Assembly: GCA_024516155.1 (NCBI GenBank)
Contig: JAJJXM010000048.1
Span: 62,001-126,000, forward strand
Reading direction: 5' to 3'
From: Pyronema omphalodes
Lineage: Eukaryota > Ascomycota > Pezizomycetes > Pezizales > Pyronemataceae
Length of the DNA stretch: 64,000 nucleotides
Positions within the stretch are counted from its first letter, which is position 1, and each line of letters opens with the position of its first letter. Both the position numbers and the translations under genes were made by a program. The notes beneath the pieces were generated by a model that was not told where the DNA came from, made no database searches, and saw only the letters and a list, made by a program, of their open reading frames with translations. Below, piece by piece: positions 11,901 through 30,067 of the stretch.

Positions 11901-14900
11901 TGGTTATTGCAACGGTGAATGGCTGTTCTCGGAATAAACAATATAGCGACACAAAAGAAAGGTCGTCCCTGCTCAACATTAGTATCTGGATTGACTCCTA
12001 CTGAAGGTGCATACTCGCTGGTAGGAAAAGCTTCACAATGCAATGATCCTCTCGATTCGAATACTTGCATTCTTCCGACAGTTGAAGAGGTCGGCTGGTG
12101 AAGAGGTAGCGATGATTCTGTCTTGGCCGCCTAGCGGACGGTGAGACTAGAGGAATGGTGTCACACTGCGTACCACGGATTGCTTCCTAGTCTATCAAAC
12201 ACCCAATCCTCTACTTCCACCTCTACTTTTCACATTACCAAGACCACTCTTGAACTTTTCATCAAGTAAAAAAGTTCATCCTCTCTACGGCGTCGACTCT
12301 GCATCGCTCACCGCATAGTCTTCAGCCCGGTTCATTTGATGATTGCACAAAGACACCGAAGAATATGCAACTTTGGATCAGGAACAGGTTTTTTATTCGC
12401 CACTCTTTCGATGGTCTTCCGAACAAACAGAATATTTCTCGTCTATACCCGAACCGAGAGGTACACGTGTCAATCGACTAACAGACGATCCAGATCTTCT
12501 GTCGGTAAATCCTCATGATTTGCGGGTACCTTGCGGGCATATCCGTTTAGCTTTAGGGCTCAACCCAAATCCTCCACCTTCACCCCCACCTTCATCCCCA
12601 CTTCCACCAGTCACAGCTTTCAGGTGTACCAACATCCAAGTACGATATACGTGCAAGAGACAGACATGACGAGTCATAATCTAGAAGCATCAAGAATCAT
12701 TGGATCAAAGTGCATGTACTCTATGTACACTGCAAATATTTTCAACATCTGCAGCCCATCAACTATCTAATGCAGCCCTTCAGCCCAATGAATCTGTCAC
12801 CACGAAAAAAACCATGATGCAGGATCGGCACTACCGGTGCAAGCCCTGGAATATTGTAAATCCCGCAGCGGGGGCATGGATCTGGGAGCAGTCTATCGAG
12901 TCACTCGATCCGAGCTGGAGGGTCAGAATGGTTAACGATTGGAGTATGTACATTTTACGAGGGTTGAGTTGGTTTTTTTCTCGGGTTTTGCGAACAATTG
13001 CGTTACTGTGGTCCTGCGGCGATAGTCTGGGCTCTGGATTTCCAACTTTCCGGCGGCGGTGTTGCAAACAGCGTTTCATGGCGCGAAAGTTCTCGTGCTT
13101 GGGCCTTCCGACGTCGGCGGCGGCAGAGATGGGCGCAGCACTTGGTACCGGTGTTCAAGCGCGGTGGCGATAGCCTCGGGGAGCCTCCGGTTCGGATGTT
13201 TGTATGAATTTGTTGATGGAAACTTGTGGTTCCGATGATGAACCCGATGAAAGCTGTCAACGTCGTCGAAACGCCGCAGAGGCCAAAGCTATGTCAAAAC
13301 CTGCCTAGGAATTTGTCAAAGCTTCTGGACTACGAATCATACGGGTACGGTAATTTGACTGGCTCCATCGCATTCGCGTCCGTGCCTACAATTGTCCGTC
13401 ATGTCTCATCATGTGGCGATCGATGGGGATATCGATATTCGCACGGTTCTCTTTCCCCACTCTAACAGGTACCTCGCTACTTTATCTGGCCGTTACAAGT
13501 CCACTCCAAGTCCGTTCACCATCAGCTCCGCAATGAGGAATTGATTGGAAGATCTAATCGATAAGCAACGTGAGGTGCAAATTATCTCCTAGACTGTTAC
13601 TAGGTTTAAGGATATTCCAAAATTTTACCGGATGCTTGTGATTTTGCTCAGTCACCTTGAAAATTCGAGACTTCATGGGACTTTTTGGTGATCGCTCGCA
13701 ACCATCTGCAAGCTGCAGTCGCGTCGCAACTGGGCTGCATCAAAAGTACTTTCGACGCAGGAACAAAGAACCGGATGAGGGATTTTCCCGCAGGCTCCGC
13801 AAGCGGTTGTACGAATCAAGCAATCTACAGCAGTCAACCCATACAGTTGGTACATAAGGCTGCACATCACCAACGCATAGTACCTCTTATGAAAACCGTT
13901 GTCGTCATGTTTACAAAGCGGATTTCGATTAATGCGCTTTCACTCATCAAGGCTGTGAATTGGACGTGTTTTTATTGATGAGTGTGCGGAATCTCCCGAT
14001 AAAAACCCACAACCTTGTTTATGATTACCAAGGTCGAATGGGATAATGCCACGGCTTTTGTGTGAAGGAGTATTGGATGGGAATTGGCCTCGGCAGTTCA
14101 AGCTGTGTGTGATGAAGCTTTGTGTGTATGACTGATGCGCTGATGCGGGAGGGAGCCTTTAGACAGGCGCGCGGTTTTCCGGCGTACCTGCGCAGTGCGG
14201 TTGATGTGATGGGTGCTGCGATGCTTCGTGATGGGCTTTCGGACAGTCTGGCGGCTATTATGTTGATGCTTAAGCAGCAATTTAAGATACTTTGCATATT
14301 TTGCAACTCCGCACGTTTTCCTTTAAACTCAAGGCATTTGGATTTCGACGATACTTACATACAAGCCTACCAGGTAACTTTTACAGGTCACTACTGGGTG
14401 GGCATGTGAGTCGGGTGTTCCTGCATGCAACAATACACCGGATAGGAGGCAACTGACAAGGAAGAATCCCTCGGCCACGTATGGGGGTTTCTGTATTCTG
14501 TTTAGGAGACACCCAATTGTAACTGGCTTCCGATGAGTTCCTGGGTACCAGTGTATATAGTGCCAAAAGCCGTACGTGGCTTCCAATGCCTAGTTTCCCT
14601 CGTGTGTTGTTTATTACCGGTGATTCCGTGCTGCTCACGCCCCTCAGCAAGGTCCACTGGTTGTCATCTTGCACATGACTTTCAGACGATACTTTATCGT
14701 ATTCTGGGGGGGAATTCTCCGCTCTGTCTGACTTCTCATGTTTCTCCCTTGTTGTGTCGGGAATATGTAGCGAATTACTGCCCCCGAGCTGTGGGACTCG
14801 TATGTATGTAGAGAAGGAGAGTAATTTGCCGGAAATGTCTGTTATCCTGACCTGCCTCATCAGGGCAAGCTTCAGGTACGAAAAACTCATCTTCTGGCAC

Positions 14901-15240
14901 ATCTCAGCTCGCCCAGCGCCTATGTTGATTCGACTGAGCCACCACGTTGAAGAGAAACAGAAGGTGGGGGGAGGAGCATCTCCAGCAGCTCGCTGACCCC
15001 AAAAGACTCCCTCCAGCAGGTGTGTGGCACAGCTCTCCACAACTGCACCCCCATTGGCTCTTACAAAGCGGGTGGTGGGTGGAAGATGATGCTTACAGGG
15101 AATCTTCCACACACCAAACTGCTACTTGTTAGCCCGCATCGTACCTTTCTGGTGCAACCCCAAGCCAAAGTAAGATGGGCCTCGTTGGGACATGGGTCTT
15201 CCTTGTCGCTCAGGAACACTACCAAATCGTTCTAAACCCG
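5986..15240. other. Gene-poor region of about 9.2 kb
   Basis: I see no gene here that I can support. Unlike the other gaps in this window, this stretch has almost no microsatellites or long homopolymers and looks like compositionally balanced unique sequence. Open frames are mostly 60-130 codons, many starting at non-ATG codons and with no family I recognise. The longest is a minus-strand frame at 14381-15112. A possible two-exon reading at about 12.8-13.2 kb is listed as a finding. I found no tRNA-like cloverleaf, and no terminal repeats or transposase motifs. Confidence 0.5.
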
Positions 15241-16818
<1,578 letters not shown>

Positions 16819-19800
16819 ACGCCTTCCTACGCCAAAACAAAATTACGTTCTATTCAGTCATCTGGTGTGACTGATTTTTAGAATTCACGGTGATGAAAGG
16901 CTTTTGTTTGTTTGAATTCTTGTACAAATCTGGTTAACCGCGGCTGGTCCGTGTGTTTTAAGGATTTCTTTTTCTTGATTTCGAAATGATTTTTGTAACG
17001 ACGATATACTCCGCTTTATGTTTGTGTGAAATCTTGTGTTTTTCCTTTGGTTTGATGACGGTCTTACGAACGATTGTACATTCTTGGTCTTTTTTTTTAC
17101 TTGGCGTTGTGGGAACGGGGGATTTACACAAACCGCGGTTGTTTGAGGCTATTAAAATTCGTGTTTGCGGATTACCGCCAGGTTTGAAGGACTACAAGGG
17201 GGTTTTGATTTTAAAAAGGGCTTCGGTTATAGGAAAAAGGGTTTATGAGGGTATCAGGAAGGATTACCCAATGACGGAAATGGGATAGACGATATCTACG
17301 ATGGAAGAATGGATAGTGGTTGGATATATATACGACTAGGAGATACCTTGTAATATAGGCAAACTTCTCCTTGGAAGGATAGGATTTTAGCCATTTATAC
17401 TCCTTTTGACTGCTTGATTTTGGTTTTTCGTGTGATGAAATTGTGATTCCTGGGTGGTCAATAAGTGTCATGGCAGTTGCAGTTGCAGTTGGTCTGAGCG
17501 CTCGACGTTGAATATTACCACATTACAACATTACCCCTAAAACTCGCTAACCTACCAAGGGGTGGTGGGTGGTCTCTCGCTTGATCACTAGAGTCGCTAC
17601 GCACAGACGACATGGTTATGTAGATTTCAAACCCTAAGACCCCACAGGCTACAGACTATAGTGAGATCATGAATGATTCTCCCTCGCTTGATATCGCTTA
17701 AGTAGAGGTCGCTTGAGTAGAGGTCGCTTGATCTAAAGTCGCCTGAGAATGCCTTAAAAGACGCTTCCAAGTTCCCAGATCCCATAAGCGTCATCATGTG
17801 TAGAAATCTGATATAGAACCAGAAAGCAAGAAATAAAACTCCGGGTTATTGGAGAGTTTGGGGGGTGGGTGGGGGGGGGGGGGAAAGGGCCTGTAAAGAC
17901 TGATTGCTTTTACTGTATGGTGAGCAATGGAGAGCTTCCCGTAATTTTATGTACCAATCCATCTTTTTTTTTTTTGCCGCCGTTGTTCCCGCTACGGAGT
18001 ATCGAGTCAGAGCTAATCATCCAACATAGCTCCCTGACGAATTCCAACATGTCGATAAGCAGGTTGGTATATAACTCCAGAGAGCAAGAAATATGAGCAG
18101 CGGGACAAATATCAACTTTCTCTATCACAAATGCCATGAAGGAGGGGAATGTATATTACTTGGTATTGATAAGCTACTGGTAATGTAACATCTTATTAGC
18201 TGTGGGTTTGGACTTTGGTTTTTCGGCTTTGTGATGAGGGGTTGGAAGTGTGGGGGATTGGAAGGTACATGGTTTGTGGGATTAAGGGATTGGTGTTCTG
18301 TTAAGCTCTTGGGAAAGTGATGGGGGGTGCTGGGATTTGGAAGGTTAAGGATGATGGATTACTGGATTACTGGATTGCATGAGGAATTTGGGGACGTTCA
18401 GGAATTCGAGACTGGCTAGAAAGAGTTTGTGGGGATTAGGTGGCTTTTTAATGATGATTAAGAAAGCTTTATAATGTGAGTATAAGGATATAGAAATAGA
18501 ACACGATTATGAAGCGTGGTATTGTGTTTTCGTTTTATTGAGGCTGATCAGTTGGTTGGTGGTTTAGTAGTTACTGGGGGGTTTATTCCTTTTATTTTAC
18601 CAAAGCCGTTAATTAAGCTTAAACCTGTTTTCTTATTTCACTATCTACATCCCGCATTCTTGAGTTTTTTACGAGATGGTTATTGCACAAAGAGGAAGAT
18701 ACCTACACAATCATATCACTCATAGTTCATCACTCGAAAATCCACCTTGAACTACCATCTCCAAACCTCGTCTTCTCACAAAATAATCTCTTGATACACC
18801 ACTTTCTGGTTACCAGACTTTCTTCCACACATTGCATCTACTGCAAGAGCACCCATTCCCTCCTTAAACTCAGCTTTGGAAAAATCTCCAGCGTAAGCAA
18901 AGGCTCCACTACACACAACATAACATAACATAACGAAAAGGCACCATAGTTATCTTCAATACATCTGTATCTTTTTTTTGTCTTCGGGCTTTGTCAAACT
19001 ACTGTTTAACCTGCTATCGATATGATTATCAAGATGCTGTATATACCTGTTGATTACGAGTCTATGAGAGAGACACTTTTTCTTTTCAGCCAGGGGTAGG
19101 GGTTATAGTATAGACTCCAGAGAGATTTGTTAGGATGTTGAGAATTTAAGTGCTGGATTTGTAACGATGATGGAAGTTGAAGAAAAAAAAAAGGGAGATG
19201 GCATGTGTTATATGATATTCAATTTGAGGTATGAGTCGACAGCATCACAAGGTTACAAGATTACAAGATTATAATGATTCTGGTGTAATCTTGGGAGGTG
19301 GTAAGTGAGAAATAGAAATTCATAAATGATGAGGTTTGTGGATTGTATACACATAAAGATAGAGGGATGATGTTTATTTTATGTTAGGATGAAGACGAAA
19401 GAGCCGTGGGTGTGTAAGGATGGTATTAAAGGTATGGGCATATGGTAGGTATGGTAGGTATAGTAAGTAGTATATATATGAGACTTAGCGATGTATTATC
19501 CGACATTTCTTACAAAGGTATAAGCCATCAGTAGCAAGAGACAAGCCATAAACGAATCCTAATCATCCGTATATCTTGATATATCTTGCTCCACCTTATC
19601 AAACAAACCAATCTCGATACTGTATAATCCCAGCTCCAATCATCAACACCTGCAGAAACATCATAATCCACTCATCTTCCAAATATTTCACTCCCATTTA
19701 CTTAATCAATCCACATGAGCCACCCCTGCGCAAACAGGGCTCAAGTTGTAACAGCCAAAAATTTAAAAGATGTTCATTACCGTCGAGCACGCCACAGCCG

Positions 19801-20802
19801 TATTATGATTGGGAACTTCCTGATTAATAAACAGATAAACAAATAAAAAATCAATAAATCACTCAACCCATCAATCAACATAAGCCCGAGTGATAAACAA
19901 TGAATCACATCCTCACATCACCATATCCTGCCCGGCCATGCTAGCCATGCTAGTTATTCCAAACTCTTTCATCTTCTTCCAATTTCACCGAACCTTTCAT
20001 TTTATATCAAACAAATTATCGTTTAAACTTTCCCCACCCACCCACCATCCACCCACCCGCCCCAAACCCCCCCGAGCCATGAAATTTCCATCCCAAAATT
20101 TCTTACGTATATATATAAATAGCGTATTAAATACAGTATATATCATACACTATACCCCCAGAATACATCTTTTATTTTATTTTATTTATTTTTTGTTTTT
20201 GTTAAATATAGGAACCAGAATATCTTAGCATTAGTGAACAAAACATTATAGATGTGGCGTTTGGTGTACCAGTTTTTGAAGTTTTTTTAGTTCTTGGAGA
20301 AGATGGATATAGTAATGGTAATGGTAATGGTAATGGAATTGAAGAGAGTCGAATGTGAAAAATGATAGGAGTCGGAGGTTTGGAGTTTGGGGTTTGGGGT
20401 TTGGGGTTTGGGGTTTGATATTGAGATGTATTGATATATGGGATTGAATTGTAAGATGGGAGGACTGGGGAATAGGGAAATAGGGAAATAGGAGGACTGG
20501 GTTTATGATGTTGTAATATTTCTTTTATATAATACCTAATACAAAACTGTGGGGTGTGAGGGGTGGGGTGTAGGGTGAGGGGTGATTGGTGTGAGATGTG
20601 AGTGGTCAAAACGATGAAAAGTCCTCGGTTTCGATGCCCATATAGCCTATATAGTCCACATAATAAAGATAAAGAGCGATAAAGAAGGATATAGAAGTTT
20701 TGAAAGTAAATTGTAAACCTTTGTAAAACTATATCAGTAAAGGTATGTATGCAACACTATGCAAGTTTTAAAATACGGATACGACTATGACTCCGTACAT
20801 AT

Positions 20803-20910
20803 CCCCAGCCCCAGCCCCAGCCCCAGCACCAGCCCAGCACCAACACCAGCCCAGCCCCAGCCTCAATAGAACCAACCACGGCCCCAGCCCCAACCCTGGC
20901 CTCAGCACCA
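20803..20910. repeat. CCCCAG-type hexamer array
   Basis: Degenerate CCCCAG/CACCAG units over about 100 bp, C-rich on the plus strand. They give Pro/Ala-rich or Gly/Ala-rich spurious frames. Confidence 0.8.
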
Positions 20911-21116
20911 GTGACATGATTACGTACCCACCAGGAGTAAGGCTACATAGCACCACTATCAACAACACTACCTAACCCCCAACCCCGGCCCGCTCGGCCC
21001 GAATTATAGGGTATGAGGTATGATATCGGATATCGGCCTAGCTACCTCCCAACCCACCTTCCTATTTCCCAACCCATCTTCCTACCTGTCTGTCTGCGTG
21101 CCTACCTTCCATGAAA

Positions 21117-21222
21117 CCGGATGCCATTCCCATTCCCATTCCCATTCCCATTCCCATTCCCATTCCCATTCCCATTCCCATTCCCATTCCAATTCCCATT
21201 CCAATTCCCATTCCCATCCCCA
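21117..21222. repeat. CCCATT hexamer array, about 17 copies
   Basis: Head-to-tail CCCATT units with a few CCAATT variants near the right end, then a short (CAT)n run. The frames across it encode His/Ser or Pro/Ile repeats and are not genes. Confidence 0.92.
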
Positions 21223-21654
21223 TCATCATCATCATAACAGCCCTACCCCATACACCCCATACACCCGATACACCTGTACATCCACACCCATCAAACCCAT
21301 CAAACCCATCAAACCCATTAAATCATCTTTCATTCCAATCAATTTCTTATCCTAATCACTACTACATAAAAATTTTCTTCATCATACATATATTTATGGT
21401 ATGTAGTGTGTAGTGTGTGGTGTGTTGCAAGATATATTCTTCACCTATTTCACTTGTCCTCAATATCACTATATCACAATATCACGAGTGCGATGAGATA
21501 ATAAAAAAAAAAAAAAAAATAAAAATAATAAAAATAATAAAAATAATAGTATAAATTCCAGCCCAGCTAATGCCAGTAAAAGCAATGAAAAATATTAGCA
21601 ACAAGCAACAAGTAATAAGTAATAAGTAATCTAAACCTACAACTTGATATCTTT

Positions 21655-21717
21655 ACATCCAACCAGCCAGCCATATCCAACCAGCCAGCCATATCCAACC
21701 AGCCAGCCAGCCAGTCA
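21655..21717. repeat. Short tandem repeat of about 18 bp, three to four copies
   Basis: Copies of CATATCCAACCAGCCAGC, the last with an extra CCAG unit. No coding sense. Confidence 0.8.
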
Positions 21718-22493
21718 TATCAATTTCACTCCCCGCAAGCCGCATTATTTTACAAAGCACCGTAAGTACATCCCCCTCCGGATATCCTCCATCTCCCATC
21801 TTCAATCTCCTCTCCACTCTCAATTTATCAACTTCAACCTTCCTTCAAAGAAAGTAATTTATCAAACTCCACAAACTTCACAAACGTCACAAAACGTCTT
21901 ATTTTTTTTGTATATGTGTATTTAAACCAAATTCAACAATTTGCATATCAAAGCAAAATCAAAGTGCAGGGCCATCAGAGGAAAAAAAAAGTGAAAAAAA
22001 AAGCCTTGCAAAAAATTGTACCCTAAAAAACACAATAACACAAAAAAGAAAGCACAGAAAAGACCTTGTCCAACAAAAAAAAAACAAAACGAAACCCAAC
22101 GTATCCTATCCTTATCCTTAAAAACCACCTCCTTATCCATCTGTCTCCATCCCATCCCCACCTCCACCTCCATCTCCGTCGCAAACCACAAGAGCAATAG
22201 GGTATAAAAAAAAGTTACACATAAAAAGGATAGAGAAAAGATTGATAATAACACGGCCTGGAATCAGAAAAAAATAATAACTATTGCACAATTCCCATTC
22301 CACCCCCACTTCCATTTCCGCATCAACTTTCCCCCCAATTTCTTGCTAATTTGCCCGGCTATTGGATATCTTATTTATTCTTTATTTCCTTCGATTCCCT
22401 TCCGTGTTGTTTCGTTCATATTACCGCATTTTAACGACGTAGTAGTACTGTAGCAAGCAAGTAAAAAGCAAATGTTGACATCCAAACAACGGT

Positions 22494-25790
<3,297 letters not shown>

Positions 25791-26042
25791 GGTTATGGTT
25801 GTGTGTGTGGGGGGGTTTGGGTTCCGATAAACCACTGGGTATGATTCACCACGAAGCTGCGGAGGAGTAGTTGAGTAGCGGTCGTTAAGTCGTAGCAAAG
25901 AGTCGTAGCGGTAGGTAGTAGTTGCTGTAGCCTGTAGCAGGGGAGGCGCCTTGCTAGAGTAGGTGCTCGGTGCAGGGCGACTGGGCGACTGGGCTGGCTT
26001 GGACAGACGAAAGCGGGCGGACGTGGGACGTGGAGGAACTGG

Positions 26043-26077
<35 letters not shown>

Positions 26078-29000
26078 CTCTCTGGTTGGGTTGGCAGGTA
26101 GGGTGTCTGGGCGTTGAAACGTTACAGAGTTACAGATATTTCTCGAACTTCGTTACTAAACTCGGTATACTTCCGGGTATCGTTCTTGGTTTGATTATCC
26201 TTTTTTTTTTCTGTTGTCGTCCTTCTTCGTTCGGTGTTTTTTCCTTTGCTAAAAACAAGATCACAACCTACGACGGGGCTGGTATGGTAGGTAGGGTAGA
26301 GTAGTGATCCGCCGGGTTATGGTGGTGGTTTTCGAGGATGCGTACGTCAGGAGTGGCAGTGCTGTTGCTTGGATAGAGTTGCTTTCTCTCTTTTTGCCCC
26401 TAAGCGTAGCAGCTTGCGTTATTCGGAATCGGTCGGGTTTCCTTGGTTAACACGGGCGGATACTCGTAGTTGATGGATCAAAAGATTGGGATGAGGAGGT
26501 GGCGGTTATTGGAAACGGAAATGAATACACAGCACGCGAAGAGGCGAAGATACGAAGAGACGAAGAGACGACGACACACAGGGACGAAGAAACGAAGACA
26601 CAAAGCAACGAAGAGAAGAAGAAAGAGTCAAATGTGAATTCACGATTAGAGATCAGTCGCGACGACAGCAAAAAACCCCAAACCGCAGCTGAGTTAGAAA
26701 ACCTGTTGAATGTGAATCACAGTCTTCTCTATACATACAGTAGTTTAAGACTGAATCGAAGCCGAGATTCGATTTTAATGCACATTAACAGACATATGAT
26801 TTTGCACTTAAAGCTATCAAAGGAGAAAAGAAAAGTAACCACAATAATCAGAATCACCAGAATTATCAATCCTCATGTAAAAAGCATTTCCCAAACAGAA
26901 CAACCAAATATTTCGTTAAGCACCAGGATCAACAGTTTCCACGGGGTAGAGGAGGAGGGGGCGTGTAAAGCCTTCCGGAAAAATTCGATCCATAACCCTG
27001 CTACATACATACCATACCAAAAGACTGAAGCTCGCCGCCAGCAGCAGCTCAAGGTCAGATGCAGATCAGGGCCTGTCTACTGTACATACACCATCTATTC
27101 TCTGTCTAGCAATATTTTTGGCTTTGCATTTTATTTTCGATACCGGGCGGCGGCGGCGAGCTACATACATACACCATACATACACCATACATACATGCCC
27201 AGAGATGTTACCGCCCGTCGGTGCGGGGGGTGGTGGAGGGGGGGGGATAGTAGGGTGGGATGGGGGGGGGACGGGGGGGATGGGAGGGCTATATTTATTT
27301 TCATTTTCGTTTTCATGCAGTTGGGGTGGTGGGGGATGGGGGATGGGGGATGGGGGGTTTATGGGTGTTTATGGGCTGAGTTACTGAGTTACTGTACTGT
27401 GTTACTATGGGACCATAGTATATAGCAGCGAAGCGAAACGCAGGAGTAAGCGGCAACGGCAGCGGCATCGAAACACGAAACCTACATACGAGTACATACA
27501 CGAAACGCTATGCCCGTAGCCCGGGTGCTTTTTATAAAGTACATGAGGACAGGATATGAGGATATGAGGATATGAGGATATGAGGATATGAGGATATGAG
27601 GATATGAGGATATGAGGATATGAGGATATGAGGATATGAGGATATGAGGATATGAGGATATGAGGATATGAGGATATGAGGATATGAGGATATGAGGATA
27701 TGAGGATATGAGGATATGAGGATATGAGGATATGAGGATATGAGGATATGAGGATATGAGGATATGAGGATATGAGGATATGAGGATACAACCTTGAGCT
27801 CAGCGCATAGCGCATAGTGTACCGGGTATGATTCTCATGGCAATATGTAGCAATAGTACTACAGCCTAGCAACAGAACTTCATATCAACACCAAAACCCC
27901 AAAACCACAACCCCAAAACCCCAATCACAACCACAACCACAATATCAACACCACAACCCCCCAAAACTCCCAAGAAACAGTGATACATCAACATCAACAT
28001 CTACATCTACATCACGATATCCAAAAAAAAAAAAAAAAAATTAAAAAAAATCAACCACATAGTGCGTGCTTCATGAAAAGCGTCTGTTTTGCCTGGATTG
28101 CTGCCTGGATTTACAAGTCCTGCGCCATGACACGAAGCATACAAAATACAAAACATACAACCAGAGCGGCGGATTAACTATTGTATCTGCGGTATGAGGA
28201 TATATGTGTAATAGATGTAATAAATGTAATAAATGTGATAAATGTGATAAATGTGATAAATGTGATAAATGTAAAAGATCTTTTATAATTTTATAATTTT
28301 ATGATTTCTAGAACTTCTAGAACTGCTAGAAATCCGGCTGCAGTAACCACAGGGGCACTTATCAATTCCAGAGTATTAGATTAGATGCTATGCTGCTATG
28401 CTATGCTGCTATGCTATGCTGCTATGCTATGCTAAGATGCTACGATTTTATCTATTTCCTCTTAACTGTACAGTATGGTAGGTATAGTATAGTATATCAT
28501 AACCGTGCTTCTTCTTCTTCTTCTTTTCCGTTTTTTGGCAGCTATTAGCAGTTATTGGCAGTTATTGGCATCTATTATCAGCATTCAGAGTGGAGCTACA
28601 TAATATACCTTAAATAAAACCATGGTTCATAACCTATGCACTTGCATCTACACCTATCACCATCTACACCTTCATCTACCCCTTCATCTACCCCGTTTGA
28701 TGGATCATAGATATCAATTACAGAAGCAAGCAAGCAACCAAGCAAGTAAATACCGGTCTTATGTGTAGTAGATCCAATAGTATAGTTTATATAAGTAAGT
28801 GTATATAAGTGCATATGTACAGAAGGGCTTGGTTTGAGGTTTTTGGTACTTTTGTACTTTTGGTTTTGATGGGTAGATGGGTGGATAGGTAGATGGGTAG
28901 ATGGGTAGATGGGTAGATGGGTAGATTACTTGGTGTTTTATGGTGGTGATATGGTAATGTTCTGAAGTAGATGTATCGTAGCTTATTATAGCTTATCATA

Positions 29001-30067
29001 GCTTATTATAGATTATTGTAGCTTATTGTATATTATATCTTATCATGAGCTTTCTATTGCTTGTGGATGTTATTTTTGTCGTTATTTTCATTGGTATTGT
29101 CATTGTCATTATTATGGTTATTATTATTAAATTCATAATCATTGCTGTCATTACTATTATTACTAGATGACCACAACACATACCCACTACACCCCCATAC
29201 CATACCCTTCCACATCCTTTCCATCCAAATCCTTTTCATCCCCTCCACCCCACCCCACCACCCCTCCACCCCTCCACCCCACTACCTCCAACCCTACTCT
29301 ACACCCCACTACCACCAACCCTACTCTACACCCTACCCAAAAAGCCAGATTCCATATCATCATATCATCATAGCATAGCACAGCATAGCATACCAAAACC
29401 ACAAGTCCATTATCATCATCATCAATCTCAGTTCGATACGTTAGCTTCCATATCCCTAGTCGACTATCCATGTATTAAGCTTCAAGTACCCTGGGGCCTG
29501 TATATATGTGACATACTACGCGTTCAAGAAATCTTTACTTCGCATTTAATCCATATCCCCTACACCACTTACCGCATGACGTTTCCTTGCATCATTTTAC
29601 TAAACCCAACTAAACCCCAGCATAAGATGAAAAAAAACTTCCAAGTGATGATAATGATGATAATGATAATGTCAATTTCCTACGTTAAAACTAAGTAGTA
29701 GTAAACCGAATAGTGTGAATGAATAAAGATGACAAACAGACAGATAGACAATAAGTTCCTTCTACAGTTTTTCCACAAGCAAAGTCCGGACACATAGTAA
29801 CATAAGTTTGATAACAGAAGCCCCAACACAAAAACTTTACTGTACAAACAAAAATGAACTCCATCGATATTTTTTTATCCCAATTGTTGCAAATCAACTT
29901 ATCATAGCAATACAAAAGAATAGCAATTAAAAAAAGAAAAATTCCATATGAGATCACTGAGGATCTCCGTTCAACACAGCTATACTCAAGAGATCATCGA
30001 GAAGGTCGCCTAGGCCAGATAATTACGCCCTTGAACGGTTAAAAAGCGGCCGCCTTGCTCCATATCT
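25791..30067. other. Intergenic region between RSP5 and PAB2, no gene supported
   Basis: The first ~700 bp should contain the RSP5 promoter and leader (minus-strand GA-rich tracts, including the (CT)n run at 26044-26072). Further on are G-runs at 27230-27360, a large 8-bp satellite (separate entry), an A-run at 28023-28050, ATGCTATGCTGCT copies at 28388-28436 and GGGTAGAT copies at 28865-28925. A 308-codon plus-strand open frame at 26499-27425 starts at GTG and runs through simple repeats. I do not call it a gene. Confidence 0.55.
27550..27787. repeat. 8-bp satellite (GAGGATAT), about 29 near-perfect copies
   Basis: About 238 bp of uninterrupted GAGGATAT units with essentially no divergence, which implies recent expansion or continuing slippage. 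The minus strand reads as an 8-residue periodic Ile/Leu/Ser/Tyr/Pro/His peptide, but there is no gene context for it. Confidence 0.97.

Larger units (their letters stand above)
16819..22493. other. Repeat-rich intergenic region, no gene seen
   Basis: The 3' flank of the expansin-like gene passes into 5.6 kb of low-complexity sequence: a G-run (17862-17883), 15-bp copies of GTCGCTTGAGTAGAG around 17690-17745, telomere-like but non-telomeric GGTTTGG units near 20385-20418, several hexamer arrays (separate entries), and poly(A) or A-rich stretches at 21500-21550 and 21980-22090. Open frames are short and follow the repeats. Confidence 0.6.

Noticed and set aside
14381..15112. 243-codon minus-strand open frame
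   Set aside because: Starts at GTG, no recognised motif, no splice extension. Longer than expected by chance in one frame, but not enough to call a gene.
20385..20418. GGTTTGG units resembling telomere repeat
   Set aside because: The filamentous-fungal telomere repeat is TTAGGG. This is a short internal TTTGGGG microsatellite flanked by single-copy genes.
26499..27425. 308-codon plus-strand open frame upstream of RSP5
   Set aside because: It starts at GTG with no ATG for the first ~90 codons, runs through GAAGAG-type and G-run simple repeats, shows no domain, and lies in the likely RSP5 promoter region. Length alone is unusual, so a transcript check would settle it.
27405..27872. 155-codon frame encoding repeated ILISSYPH-like peptide
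   Set aside because: Pure product of the 8-bp satellite, no start context and no partner exon.
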